Shown here piece after piece: positions 33,582 to 45,536 of a DNA stretch of 64,000 nucleotides. Origin of the DNA: Fomes fomentarius. Taxonomy: Eukaryota; Basidiomycota; Agaricomycetes; Polyporales; Polyporaceae. Each line of letters starts with the position of its first letter. The first letter of the stretch is position 1. The stretch covers positions 2,108,001-2,172,000 of the forward strand of contig JABYQN010000004.1 in NCBI GenBank assembly GCA_022606135.1, given 5' to 3'. A model generated the notes under the pieces. That model made no database searches and had not been told where the DNA came from. It saw nothing but the letters and a program-made list of their open reading frames with translations. The translations under genes and the position numbers were made by a program.

Positions 33582-36500
33582 TCACTTCTTCGTCGTGCTC
33601 TCCCCAAATCCATCAGCGACCCACGAACTGCTGAGGCTGCCCGAATCGCCATTCGACTCGGCCGCGGCATCCTCGTCCTTCGGCTTCGTACCACTCCCAC
33701 CCAGCCCCGCAAATATCGAGATCGTGTTCCTCGGCTTGATCACGGGCACCGGGCCCCAGCTGAACCCAGCTGGCGGCGGGGGCAGGGGCGGCTTCTGCCC
33801 CGTGTGCAGCTGGATCGGCTTCGCGTGCTGCTTCTCCTTCTCGCGCGACCCGCGTCCCCGCAGGCCGCCCCCGCTCGCAGACGATGAGCCAAGAGAAGCG
33901 TCGGGCTCGAATGGCGGCAGGGACCATGTGGGGGAGGGAATGCTCCCTGGTGGGGGCGGCGTCCATGCAAATGCTGGGGTGGCCGGAGTGGTGCCGGCTG
34001 CAAGAGCGGGGAAGCCGCCGTTCAGGCCCGCAGCGAACGCCGCGCCGACGTTGAGTCCCGAGCCGGGGGCGAGGAGAGGCTTGCGAGGGGTTTGCAGCTC
34101 GCGCTCGGGCGGCGAGGCGTCGACGGCCTTCGTGTTCAGCAGGGGCGCTTTGCGCGTACTGAGCAAGGCACGCTTAAGCTTCTGTGCACTGCGTTCGGCG
34201 TTCAAGGCTGCTGCGGTCGATGCTGCGATGTTGGGCGTCACTTCGCGCCCGACACGGCGGCTGCGCTCTGGGAGGCGTTTGTCCCGAGTGGAGTAAGTAG
34301 AGATGAAGGGGGACGCGGACGAGGACGTCTCGAGCTTGGCGAGGCGGTCTGTGAGGTTGGCCACGTCCTCTTCTTCCTGCTCGATCGCCATGTCGATGTT
34401 CCGGTACGTGCGGTTGATCGTGTCCAGAGATGGAGGCCTGAAAGAGAAGTCAGCAATGCATTCGGTATGCCGGTCAGATTAGATTGACGACGTACTTGAA
34501 ACTCGGTTTGCCTTTCTTCACGCTATTCAGCTTTTTCTTGGACGCCTGGATGTAATCATCCAGTTGCTCGAGACGATTGCGTATTGTCTAGACAGGTCAT
34601 CAATGGTCGAACTCGGCATGCGCATTGCAAAAGACTCACCCGGATCTCTCTCCGCAGCTGAGACTGCGTCTCGAGATGGTCAGGATTCAAGATACGCGCT
34701 TTGAGCATCCGCGCAAAGTCGGTGTCCTTCGACGCCTTGCTGAAACGCTCGATCTCCTCCTTCCGCGTAGTCCCTATTCACACAAGGCTCGCTATCAACA
34801 ACACCGGAACGCAAAGCAAGCGTTCGGACGTACCTTTGAGCATGTCGCTCTCAAGTTCGCGCAGATACGAGACACACGTCGCCTTCTCGGCCCGCCACTT
34901 CTCGAGTTCGCGCTCGACCTCCTTCATGATCTGCGTGAATTGCGAGAGATCGGACATGACCCACTTGGTCGGCTCGCTCAGATCCTTGCTTGTCTTCACG
35001 CCGCTCCCAGGTTTGCTCAGTTGGGCGGCGCGAGTACTCGCGCGGGCCGCCAGCACCTTAAGCTGTATGACTCTCAGTCAGGCATGGATCTAAGAGAATC
35101 GCAATGATACATACATCTTCGAGCTCCTTCGTGAGGCCTAGACAGAGGTTCGTAAACTCAGTCTGCATGTCCTGTGCCGGCGCGGGGGGTAGCTGAGGCG
35201 ATGGGATCGGGGGAGGGGCAGAAAATGCGGGAACCGTGCGAGGAACTGGTGGTAGCTTCGAAGCGTTACCGAACAGGGACGGTTTTGCTGCTGGTGTAGG
35301 TGCACCAAAGCCACCGAACAGCGAAGGTGTGGCAGAAGTTGCAGTAGTCGGGGTGGCGGGAGGTGCGGGAGAAGCCGATTTGGGGGGTGTAGGAGTGGGA
35401 GGGGTCGAGAAGAAGCTTCCACTGCCAAAGACAGGTGCTGGAGTAGTTGGTTTTTGGCCAAATATTGAGGGTGCCGGTGTCGTGGCCCCGACTGCTGGGG
35501 GTTTCTGTCCGAACAGGCCACCCGAGGGCATCGAGGGAGGAGTGAAGACCGGAGGCGGTGCACCACTAAAGAGCGACGTCAGACCAGGTGTACCAGGTCC
35601 GGAGAGCGGCGGCGCGGGCGACGGGGTAGGTGGCTTCGCTGGCTCAGCCGACTTCCCAGCAACAGGCGATGGAGACTTGCCGGGGGGCGTGAAAGTCGGT
35701 GCGGTGGCAGGCGCGAGGGTGAAGGGAGCAAGCTTTGGGGGCGCAACAGAGGCACCGAATAGCACTGGAGGCGTCTTTGGTCTGCTGGTCTTGTCTCCGG
35801 GGACAGGGATCGCTGGGGACGCAGAGCGAGCCTTCTTGGATGGCGAAGGAGCTTTCTCCTCATCATCTGCCTCGTCATCTGCCTCTCCTTCCTCTTCCTC
35901 ACCACTTATTGGCCGACTTGCAAGAGGCGAACTGCGCACTGGACGAGTGGACGGACGACCGGGAATGAGAAGTCCGCCAGCAGTACTGGTAGGAGTGGAC
36001 GTCGGCGGTGCAGAAGTTGCACGAGTTAAAGGAGCAGCAGATTGCTTGATTACTGGTACGGGGGACCCTGCGTCGGCTGGAGAGCCCGGAGGAGTCGTAC
36101 TGCGTTCACGAACAGGCGTAGACCGGGACGATGCGGCCTCTGGCTCCTTTGAAGGTGACGGTGAGGGAGAAGAGAAGATCGACGGAGGCGGCTTAGGCTT
36201 GGTGGGTTGTTTCACTGTCGGTGATCCCAAATTGACTTGAGAGGAACCGTCCTCGTCGTCGTCCTCCGAGCCCGAGCCCTCTTCCTCATCGCTACCCAGA
36301 TCTTCTTCATCTGACTTGAGGAACGCGTCGATACCGTCATCGCCGTCATCCACCTCATCCTCATCTTCCTCATGCGATCTGAAGGACGTATCAGCGCCTT
36401 CGTCCTCCTCCTCTTCTCCCTCTGCATCTTCCTCCTCTTCTTTCCCTAGGGATTGAGAAGCCAGCATCAGCACCGCTACATATAATATGTGTACTTGGTA

Positions 36501-39500
36501 TGGTCAACCTACCTTTCTCCGGTGTCTTCGTAACCGCCTGCTTTAACGACGCGAACACGGAGACAGGCTTCTTCCACTCCTCGGCGGTCCTGCTGAACCC
36601 CTTCGCCTCGCTCTTCTTCTCTCCCTCCTTGCCCGTCTCCCCATCCTGCTCGCCGTCCTCCTTCTGGCGCAGCAAGTCTCCGAAACTCTTGCCCGATCCA
36701 CTCGCGGCAGCAGCTGCTCCAAACGGACTCGCAGCACCAGTAAAGGCGCCGAACACGCTCTTCACCGCCGGAGTCGTCGTTGTGGTTGTAGGAGTCTTCG
36801 GCGTGGTGGACTCGCCGCCCGCGGGCTTGCCGAACGGCGAGGGCGTAGACGGGTCTGCCTTGCCGAAGAACGACCCGAACGCAGACGGCGCGCCGAACGA
36901 CGGTGCGCCGAACGTTGGCTTGGACGGATCCGCTGGTGTTGTGGTGGCCTGCGCTCCGAAGGAACTCTGGCCAAACACGGACGCAGTCTGCGGAGTAGTT
37001 GTACTTGTGGAACTGGGCTTGGAGAAGAAGGGAGAAGCGGTGGGCGTCGTCGACCCGAATGCGCCGAAGCCGGACTGTAGCTTGCTGAAGCCTGTCGCGG
37101 ACGTCGTCAGGCCGCCAAACGCACCGCCAATTGGCGCGGGTGTCATCTTTGGTGTCGCGCTGTCGGCAGACTCTGCGGCAGGCTTGACGGGAGGTGTTGC
37201 TGGAGGTGTTGTAGGACCTGGTGCGGGCTTCTCCGGGGAGGTAGATGGAGCCGCTGCAGCGGGCTGGGTGGTTCCGAACGGACTCGCCGTAGTAGGTGTG
37301 CTCGCACTGAAGGGACTGGTTGAAGTTGTTGAGGTCGATGCACCGAAGGGACTGGTGCCAGACGATATTGCTGTACCGAACGGACTCGACGAGCTGGTAG
37401 TGGTCGCGTTGCCGAACGCAGACTTTGGTTGTTCTGTCGTGCCCGAAACGCTCGAGGTCGAAACAGCCCAAACGGGCTTCGTGTCCTGCTGCTGAGCAGT
37501 CGCGCTAAAAGCACTTGGGCCAGCGTTCGCAAAGCTCGCGAATCCGCCCCCGGCCCCGAACGCACTCGGGGCCGCAGGTTTCGGAGCATTCGAAGCTTGC
37601 CCGAACGCGCTTTGCCCGAATGCCGATTGGCCAAACGATGACTGGCCGAAGGCGGTCTTGCCGAAGGGGCTGCTCTGGTTTGCCTGGCCGAGTGCACCAA
37701 ACGCACCGCCTGGTGTGGTTGTAGATGACGCTGCAGGTGCGGGAGTGCTTTCTGTTGGCTTTGCCTGGTCGAACGCGCTCGTGGCGGGCGTGTTCGTGCT
37801 CTCCTGAGGTTTCTGCTCCGGCTGCAAAGCGGACGCCCAGGCCGGCTTTGCGTCTGGGGTGGCCTGCTTCTGTGCCGCAGCCGCAAAAGAGGAGATGCCG
37901 CCAGTCGCAAAGGACGCGAACCCTCCTGAAGAGCTTGAGCTACCGAATGCGCCCGCTGGCTTCGGCGCATCCTTGGCCGCGCCAAATCCCGAAGAGCCGA
38001 ACGTAGACTGGCCGAACGCAGATTGGCCAAAGGACGGCTGTCCGAAGCTCGACTGCCCAAAGGAGGACTGCCCGAACGCAGGTTTTGCAGCGGCCCCAAA
38101 GCCTGGTTGCCCGAACCCTGAGGCAGGGTTGTTCTCAGTTGAACTGGGCGTAGTGCCATCTGTTGCAGGCTTGGCTCCGAAGGCCGAGGAACCTTGTCCG
38201 AACGCTACGCCGCCGCCGCCGAATGCACCAGACGAGCCAAATGCAGAGGGTGCAGTGCCGCTCAATGCGCCGAAACCGGACGCGGGCTTCACAGGCCCGG
38301 CACCAAATGCGCTGAACGTCGAGCTAGTAGTCGCTCCCCCGCCATATGCGGGCGCAGTGGAAGGCTGCTGTGCGCTAGCACCAAAGGAGCCGAACATCGA
38401 GTTTGTGCCCTTGGTGGACTTTGACTCATTGCCACCGCCGCCCAGGGAGAGGCCGCCGAAGCCCGACTGCGCCTCAGCACCAGCGTCCTCTGAGGATGAA
38501 GTCATGTCGACGGAGATCGTGGGCTCGCTCATAGGCGGCGCGGTCGGCGGAGATTGGCTTGGGGGTTGTTGGGGCTGCTGTGAGCCAAACCCGCCAAAGG
38601 ACGAGCCACTACCGAACGCAGAGGGTGCGCCGGAGAATGCGCTAAACCCGAAGGCGCCGCCTGTAGCGGTGGTCGGCGAGGTTGAGGCGAACACGTTCGG
38701 CGCAACTGGGGAGGGGGAAGTTGCAAAGGCGTTTTGTTGTGGTGCATGAGGCGTAGTCGCTGAAGAGGTAGCAGATGCAGGAGAGGCGGCGGCCATGCCT
38801 GGATAGGCGACACCTTGTGTCTGGATAATATGCCAGCCGGTGACAGTGCCGTCACTGGCATACAGAAACATGACTGGCGGCGGTGGGACCTCTGTCTCCT
38901 CTCCGGAAGGACCGGTGTACTTGAACGGTTGGTTGTCCGTCAAGTCCAAATCCAAGCCGAGTAGAACCGTATCGTTCGCTTCCGCATCGAGAGGCACAGA
39001 AGGTGTGGATGTCTCTTCGAGTGTGAGGCTGTACCAGGAGTCGAGGGGAGACACAGATCCGGACAAACTACCTATAAGTCCTATGTCGGAGGAGGTACTA
39101 TCACCAACAAAGAGCAACAGTCTGGAAGGTTCCCAATTGCGCAGAACGACCACGAAGGCACCAGGCGGACGCAGACCAGGGTAAGGCAGATACGGGGATG
39201 TCAATTTGACATCGCCAGTGGCGTTAGCCTTCGGATCGATAGAAAGGATGAAGTGTGTCTGCTCGACATCAGGATTGAGCGGACCTGCTGGTGCGTAGAT
39301 ACTGTGGTATTCAGTGTTAGACAGCCACGTAGTGGAGATAGTACTCTGTCCTTCTGCCGATGGCGGATGTGGCAGTATGCTCTTGACTGCAGAGGTGTCT
39401 GTGGGGCTGAAAGACACGAGGTCGCCGCTCTCTAGGCCAATTGCGATCTGTTTGCCTTTGGGTGACCATGATACTAATGACACGGCATGGAGTCAATGAT

Positions 39501-40299
39501 GTGAATAATAGAAGAAAAAATAACACACATGTGGTAGGATTTGTCCCGGGTGAACCTCCTGCATTCCAACCGCCGAGAGAAGACATGTTGTGGACGTCGA
39601 GAATCTCAACAGTCAAGCCGTCACCCGGTTCACGCAAGACGGCAACATGTTCCGCTTCTCCGGTGCTGGGGTAGACCTCGCGGATAGGCTTGCCCATGGA
39701 TGATGGGAAGGTATGTAGAAGAGAGGTCGCAGCAGCTTGAAAGACTGCGTGAGAGTCGTACACGCTGAGGGGGCCATTTGTGAAGGCGACCAAAAGCCGT
39801 GCACCATCGTGAGTGAAGGCAAGAATATGAGGAGTGGCAGGTAGGTCAATTGAGACCTGATGTTGGATGGTAGCAAGAGTGTCGGGGGAAGAGGACGATT
39901 GGAGAGCGGAACGCAAGTCGGCGAGGGGAGCGAGTTTAAGGGCTATGAACAAAGTAGTAAGTATAAGAATGCTTGAGCCGAGGAGGAGTAAGAAAGGGCG
40001 CACCATGTGAGCCATCTGAGTTTCTTGTCGCGGCAGCAAACCAGCCTGTACTGTTAGCTACAGCAAACAGGCGACCTTTGCCAGGGAGAGAGTCGAGTTG
40101 TATAGGCTCTGGAGAGAGTCGGAGGCGGGAACGCTTGTTCAACAGCCTGAGGGCAAGAAACTGTGGTGTACGGGGAGGATGAGAGAGCGAAAGGCGAGAG
40201 GTATGGGGGTGGACGTACGTCGGCATCCTTCTCTGAGCCTTCTTTCGAAAATCGTTGAAGTTTTGAAGGTGGCGGGGGCTGCAGCTGGTTTACATTCAT
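33582..40299 (-). CDS. NUP159: FG nucleoporin NUP159 (NUP214 homologue)
   Basis: Cytoplasmic-face nucleoporin that docks the DEAD-box helicase Dbp5 for mRNA export. The start MNVNQLQPPPPSKLQRFSKE (ATG 40297) leads into an N-terminal beta-propeller: LDSLPGKGRLFAVANSTGWF, VSIDLPATPHILAFTHDGAR, LVSWSPKGKQIAIGLESGD and VMFLYASDGTVTGWHI. From about 38800 down to 36800 is a long FG domain dominated by SAFG, FGQ, GFG and SPFG repeats. Next are an acidic stretch (DEDEVDDGDDGIDAFLKSDE), a Pro/Ser-rich second FG region and C-terminal coiled coils (MKEVERELEKWRAEKATCVS, RTIRNRLEQLDDYIQASKKK). A Ser/Pro-rich end follows. Roughly 2,000 residues with about nine introns; the architecture matches NUP159/NUP214 in full. 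Confidence 0.92.
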
Positions 40300-40596
40300 G
40301 ATTGTTGCGCGAGATCAGAGAGAAAGTGGCATAAAGAGACGTAGAGGGGCGTAGAGGGACGTGACAAGCGTGTAAGAAACAAGAGCAGAGATGGTGGAGG
40401 GAGACTGAGGCGGAGGAGGATGTGGCGGGAGGAGAACGCGGCGCGTCGGGTCAAGTGAGCGCGTGGATTCATGGGCCCTCCTCCTCCTGCGCGCTCGGAG
40501 TCTACCCTTGTCTCCCGTCTGCGATTGGTGCTCGCGCTGTGCTCTCCGCTGTCTCTACTCGTCTCTCTGCCTTGATGTTCACGACCGTCCACGAAC
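40300..40596. promoter_or_regulatory. Divergent promoter, NUP159 / 5-phosphatase, with inverted CCAAT box
   Basis: 297 bp. An ATTGG pentamer (CCAAT on the other strand) lies within TCTGCGATTGGTGCT at 40518-40532, about 65 bp before the 5-phosphatase ATG. The same 15-mer occurs before PRP18. Confidence 0.55.
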
Positions 40597-43500
40597 ATGC
40601 CGTTCTCGACCAAGCCCGTCCTTCCGCCCATTAACACCCCGCCCCCACTCGACATCCCCGTTCTCGCAAACGCCCCCGACAATCTCAATACCATCCGCCC
40701 CTCCCGTCCAGGTGAGCTCTCCACGCGCTCTCCCTCCCCAGCTCGGACCCAGTCACCTATCATTCACGTCGCGTGTAGCACACAACAACGTTCTCGCTCG
40801 TCTCCAAGCACTCTTCCCCTCTCCCCATCCTCAGCCCAACCCGCCTCCGCCCTCCGAACCTTCGCCCCTTCCTCCACCGCTTCCCGCAAAGCCCCTTCCC
40901 AAGTTCATCAAAGTCCGCATACTCACATGGAACATGCACGACTCTCTCCCCAAGGTCCGTCCCTTCCCTCTCTCCTCACTCTCCGACTCGTACTCCTACT
41001 CACACCCACCAGGGCGATGTCGAGGACTTGCTCGGCTCCGTTCCTACCTCAAATCCGGAACTTCCCCGCCCCCCCGATGAACCCCACTCTCTCCCCATCT
41101 TCTCCGCCAGTCCCGAGCATCCCTACCACATAGTCGTCGTGTACGTCTCTCGTTCTCCTCATTGTCCAGCCCCAATTCCTGATGTCATCGTTAAGCGCAG
41201 GGCAGGAATGTCCATCCGCCTCTGGTCAGATAGCATTCATCTGTTTACTATTCTACTGCATTTCCAACCAATCATCATTTCCAGGTATCCCTATGGCTCT
41301 CGGTGCAGGCTTCAAGCTCAATAACAAGGACAACAATTCTCGTTCCAGGCATTCTCTCCTTCCCGACCCGGACGAGTCCATCCACCGAAAGAGCGCTGAA
41401 GCTGACCTCATGTCTCCTACCCTCGACAAGACTCATGACCATCACCACCCTCCCTCCAGTTGGTCTTCCATTCTCGAGAATTGGTATTGCCATCCCCCCG
41501 CCGTTGGTCCACCAACCGCCACAGCTTCAGATCCCAATCTCAAGACTCACCACGAGATACAACGTATAGGCCCATACGAGCTACTCATCAAGGAGCGCAT
41601 GATGGGCCTCTACCTCGCTATCTTCATACACCGTGAGGCCCGCCCATTCGTACGAGGTAACTCAACACTCGACCGTGTCACACGACCGATAGTGCACACT
41701 AACACAATCACAGGTACATCCAAGTCTGCAGTCACTGCTGGCCTCATTGGTGGACGCGTCGGGAACAAGGGTGGAGTCGGAGTCAGTGTAAATCTTGACG
41801 GCACAACTCTACTCTTCATCAATGCACATTTAGCTGGTACGTCACGCCCGAGCATCGCTGACTGTCCAACGCCTCACCTCGCTCCAGCCCACGAAGGCAA
41901 GGTGCATCATCGACTGGCTGATCTCGCCAAAATCAAGGTATGTACTCACAACATCCCTCGAGACCATCATTCAACTGTACTTTAGGCCGAACTCTCGGTC
42001 GACGACTACCTTTCCTCAGACGATCCCCGCATTATGGCTGAAGGTGACGATCAGCATCCAGGCTATCGCGCAGCTTCTAATTGGCTCACAGATATCACGG
42101 ACCGTTTCGACACGACCTTTATCTTTGGAGATTTGAACTTCAGGCTCGACATCACCCGTCTCCATGCGGATTGGCTCATCTCGCGCAAAGGTGAATTGCG
42201 TCCCGCATCGCTTCCATAAGACAGTCGCTCATAATTCCGAAGAGTATGAGCAAGCACTTGAATTCGACCAGCTACGGAAAGTCATGGCTTGCAGCGATTC
42301 GTTCTCTGGGTTCAACGAAGCACCCATTCGTTTCCCGCCGACATTCAAGTACGACGTTCTGCGCACGCTTAAGCGGTCTCGAACCAAATCCTTGAGGCGC
42401 GGAATCTCTGCGACACCCACCATAATCACAACACACGAGAAGCTTCTGTCCGAGGTTGCCGAGAAGGAGCAGGAGCATGCTGTTGACGATGACCGTGACG
42501 AGGACGACCTAGAACCCGACGGAGCGTCCGTTGTATCCTCCGCTTGGACTTCTGTTCGCTCGCGTCGAACAGTCGACCCCGATCCAGACGACGACGACCC
42601 GGATGACGAGGGCGAGCCAAACTCTGCGGGGCTCTACATTCAGTCGCCCCCTAGCAGCGCAAGTACGGCAAACCTTATGCACAAGATGTGGTCCGCAGCC
42701 GCAGCACACAAGGCAAAGCAGAAATGGACCGCGCTCTTCAGGGAAGCGAACAGCCCCAAGTCGCCCTCTCCGAAATTCAAGCCCGTATCCACGCCCGCCA
42801 CCGGGATCAACACAAAGGCGAACGGGGAAAAGAAGAAGTGGCGGCAGAGTTGGGTATCGAACAAGTCTCTTAAGTCGCCTAAGTCGCCTGGCCCTGGTAC
42901 GCCGAGACGGGCGAGTCAGCCTGTGGTGGAGCAGTTCCCCCCAGAGACACCGGGAGCGATCGACCCTGAGGACCCGAGGCAGACGAAGGCAGGAAGGGCG
43001 AGGGACTTTCAGGCTGCGCTGTTGGATGCTGTTAACGCGAAGCCGCATAAGCATATTGCACTCAGTGAGAATAATGTGGATCTGGAGGAGGAGGATAAGG
43101 GCGTGTATGACTCGTCGCATAAGCAACGAGTGCCAAGCTGGTGAGGTTCCTTGCCCGAGATGTAGAGCTCAGCTTGACACGGTACTCAACCTTCTCAGGT
43201 GTGACCGTATCCTGTGGAAGTCCACTATCATCCAGGAACCCGACTCCGACACGGAGGACGCTGAATCGACACGATTCATGCCCTTGCGTGCCAAGATGGG
43301 CCAGATATTCCACGCCCTCCGCCCCTCATCGTTGCGCTCTCGCAGAGACTCGACATGGTCCCTGAACCACCCCGACCTGTCGCACACTCCCACATCGAAT
43401 GACCAGGCTTCGCATCCACACTCCATCGCTCATGCTCTAGCAGAGAAACGCCATCCGCTTGCCTCCCCTTCCTCTCCGACACGCAATAAAGTGCACCCCC

Positions 43501-44033
43501 TTCGCAGACTGTCTCAAACGCGCTCTGTAGACTCGTTCCGCCGCTCGTCGTCGTCGGAAGAACGAGCGCTCGCGCGCACGCTGTCGCTCGAGCCATCCCT
43601 TGCGCCGCCCAGCATCGCCCGGACAGGCGCGGGCGCGGGCAGAGGTGTGCCTCTGCGCCACGCCAACACTATCTCCCCCGTCATGCCCGTGGGCGACGCG
43701 TCTTCCGCGTCGACGACGCTCGTCTCGTCCCCGGCGCAGCCCTCCAGCCCGCTCGACCTCGACATCGCTTCGCCTGCGAACACATCCCCGTCGCCGTCTG
43801 CGCCCATGTTCCGCTGGCTCCTCCCGTTCTTCTACCGCGACGGCGCGAACCAGCACCAGCAACAGCGGGCGGAGGAGCTGGGGACCGCGACGCCAAAGCC
43901 GGAGCCGCCACCGCCGCGGAGGGGCGATGTCGTATGTCTGAACTACGACACGCTAGACGATCGCGGCATGCGGAGGTTGGAAGGTAGGAGTGATCATCGG
44001 CCTGTGATCGGGTCGTATGCTGTGTACATCTAG
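40597..44033 (+). CDS. Inositol-polyphosphate 5-phosphatase with large catalytic-domain insertions
   Basis: IPPc-domain enzyme removing the 5-phosphate from phosphoinositides or inositol phosphates. Exons give a Pro-rich N-terminus (MPFSTKPVLPPINTPPPLDI), KFIKVRILTWNMHDSLPK, HIVVV-AGQECPSASG-GIPM (metal/QE motif), LLIKERMMGLYLAIFIHREA, AVTAGLIGGRVGNKGGVGVS, LLFINAHLAAHEGK, DTTFIFGDLNFRLDI, FPPTFKYDVL, then KQRVPSWCDRILWKST (rebuilt across the intron at 43140-43200) and finally GRSDHRPVIGSYAVYI. All catalytic motifs are present. Two insertions, each over 200 residues, separate FPPTFKYD from VPSWCDRILW and WCDRILW from SDHRPV. No Sac1 domain precedes it, so it is not a synaptojanin. Confidence 0.9.
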
Positions 44034-44674
44034 AGTTTTGGCCTTTTTGATTGTCGGTAGGTTAGTAGTAGTTAGTAGTAGTAGACTCGGTCCTCTATCC
44101 CCGCCTCGACAAGTCGAGCAGTAGTACACTCTTTGTTTGCGTTTCTTTCCTTTCCTTTCCACTCTCCTTTACCTATATCTCACGTCAAGATTCAGATTCA
44201 TGAGCAGGCTCGGATATATACCTCACTCTACTTCACACTTCATCGTGCACATACATCATTCATGCAGTTACAGTCGCATTAGCTGTCCGGACGGACCTGT
44301 ACTAACGCTATATCCTAAAGTACGTGGGCAGACGTAGGGGCTGCTACCACTGAGAGAGGTAGAAGTTGGTGGGAGAGGGGAGCGGAAGCTTCAGCCTCGT
44401 ACAATGCGTACTGTACCCACTCACATACATAGATACCACAGGAGTCATTCCTTACGTAGCTCATCATCAGTAATGCAGCATAGGTGCAACCTCATGCGTG
44501 TGTTGGGCGCGACGACTGACGGCTAGTTCAAGTCGGGCATGGTCGGGTGGTCTTTGGCGCACATTGTTGCGGTGGCTGGCATTATGCCTAGGCTTGCACA
44601 ATTAATGCAATAATAGGATCATTGGACTCGTCCAGGTGCGGCCGTGCGATACATCTACGTCTAGTACTCGGACC
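44034..44674. other. Convergent 3' region, 5-phosphatase / COX12
   Basis: About 640 bp with no believable exon, RNA gene or repeat. It is presumably two 3' UTRs and spacer. Confidence 0.5.
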
Positions 44675-45298
44675 TTAGGGCTCGAGGGAGGCGGGGAAAG
44701 TACCGTTCTCGCGCTGCTCGTCCCACTTCGTGACCTGGGGGTATATCATGAATATGAGTCGTGAATGGTGAGAAGCGAGTTATGCGGTTGCTGCTCACCC
44801 ATTCGTCTGCAAATTCGACGCGTGCAAGGGAGGAGACGCGAGGTTGGGCGGAGATGGGTCAACTTTCTCAGCGGGGATCGAGTCAAAGAATACACACTGG
44901 GACAGAGCGAGTTGTACGCCCGCTTGAACTGCTTGCAGGGGGCGTAGTCCTCGCCCCTGGCGGCGATGCACTTGAAGTAGTCGGTGTAGTTCTGGAAGCT
45001 GCACGTGGACATGTGTGCACCGCGAGCGCAGCGTGGCGAAGGGCGTGCATAAAGGTGGGTTAATGGGGGAAGGAGACAGCAGAAAGAAAAAATACGGACC
45101 AGTGCCTCGTCTGGTTTTGATTAGGGAAGCGGGCTAACGTAGAGTATATTGAGTTGGAGGGCGGACGCTGATGCGAAGTTGAGCTTACCGTCGAAGCCAG
45201 CGGTCTGGAGGACGTATTTGCTGCGGTGGAGTTCGTGGGTCAGACCAGTTCACATTTTACTGAGCATGAGCGGGGGCACACCTGGAGAGGTCAGACAT
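44675..45298 (-). CDS. Cytochrome c oxidase subunit VIb (COX12/COX6B)
   Basis: CHCH-fold subunit of complex IV in the intermembrane space. Five exons are inferred: MSDLS (ATG 45296-45298), KYVLQTAGFD, ARFPNQNQTRHC, FQNYTDYFKCIAARGEDYAP with CKQFKRAYNSLC, and a last exon ending VTKWDEQRENGTFPASLEP, with the stop at 44675. The twin Cx9C/Cx10C cysteines fall in RHCFQNYTDYFKC and APCKQFKRAYNSLC, as in COX6B. The exons are so short that no single frame exceeds about 40 real codons. It is divergent from PRP18. Confidence 0.92.
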
Positions 45299-45536
45299 GG
45301 CGAGTGTGGACGGTGGAGAGAGATCAAGTTGTGTTGAAGGAGGGAGAGAGTCGGAAGGCGAGCGTCACGCTTGGACCGCAAGCGCCGAGCGAGCCCGACC
45401 CAGTCCCGGCGCGCCGTGCTTCGAGGCCTTGCCCATCGTCTCTCTCGTTCTACCTCATTCACTACTCACCCATTCTGCGATTGGTGCTACTCGTACTCGC
45501 TGACACGCTGACACACACTCGACTAAACATCCTATC
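45299..45536. promoter_or_regulatory. Divergent promoter, COX12 / PRP18, with inverted CCAAT box
   Basis: 238 bp. TCTGCGATTGGTGCT at 45474-45488 is identical to the element before the 5-phosphatase gene and lies about 50 bp before the PRP18 ATG. Confidence 0.55.

Noticed and set aside
35236..37495. Two long plus-strand ORFs (334 and 331 codons) antisense to NUP159
   Set aside because: They are shadows of the FG-repeat and Ser/Pro-rich coding sequence. Their low-complexity Gly/Val/Pro composition mirrors the sense repeats and shows no domain.
42509..44033. Alternative long ORFs in other frames across the 5-phosphatase insertions
   Set aside because: They arise from biased, low-complexity codon use. 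Only the frame that carries VPSWCDRILW and SDHRPV matches the enzyme.
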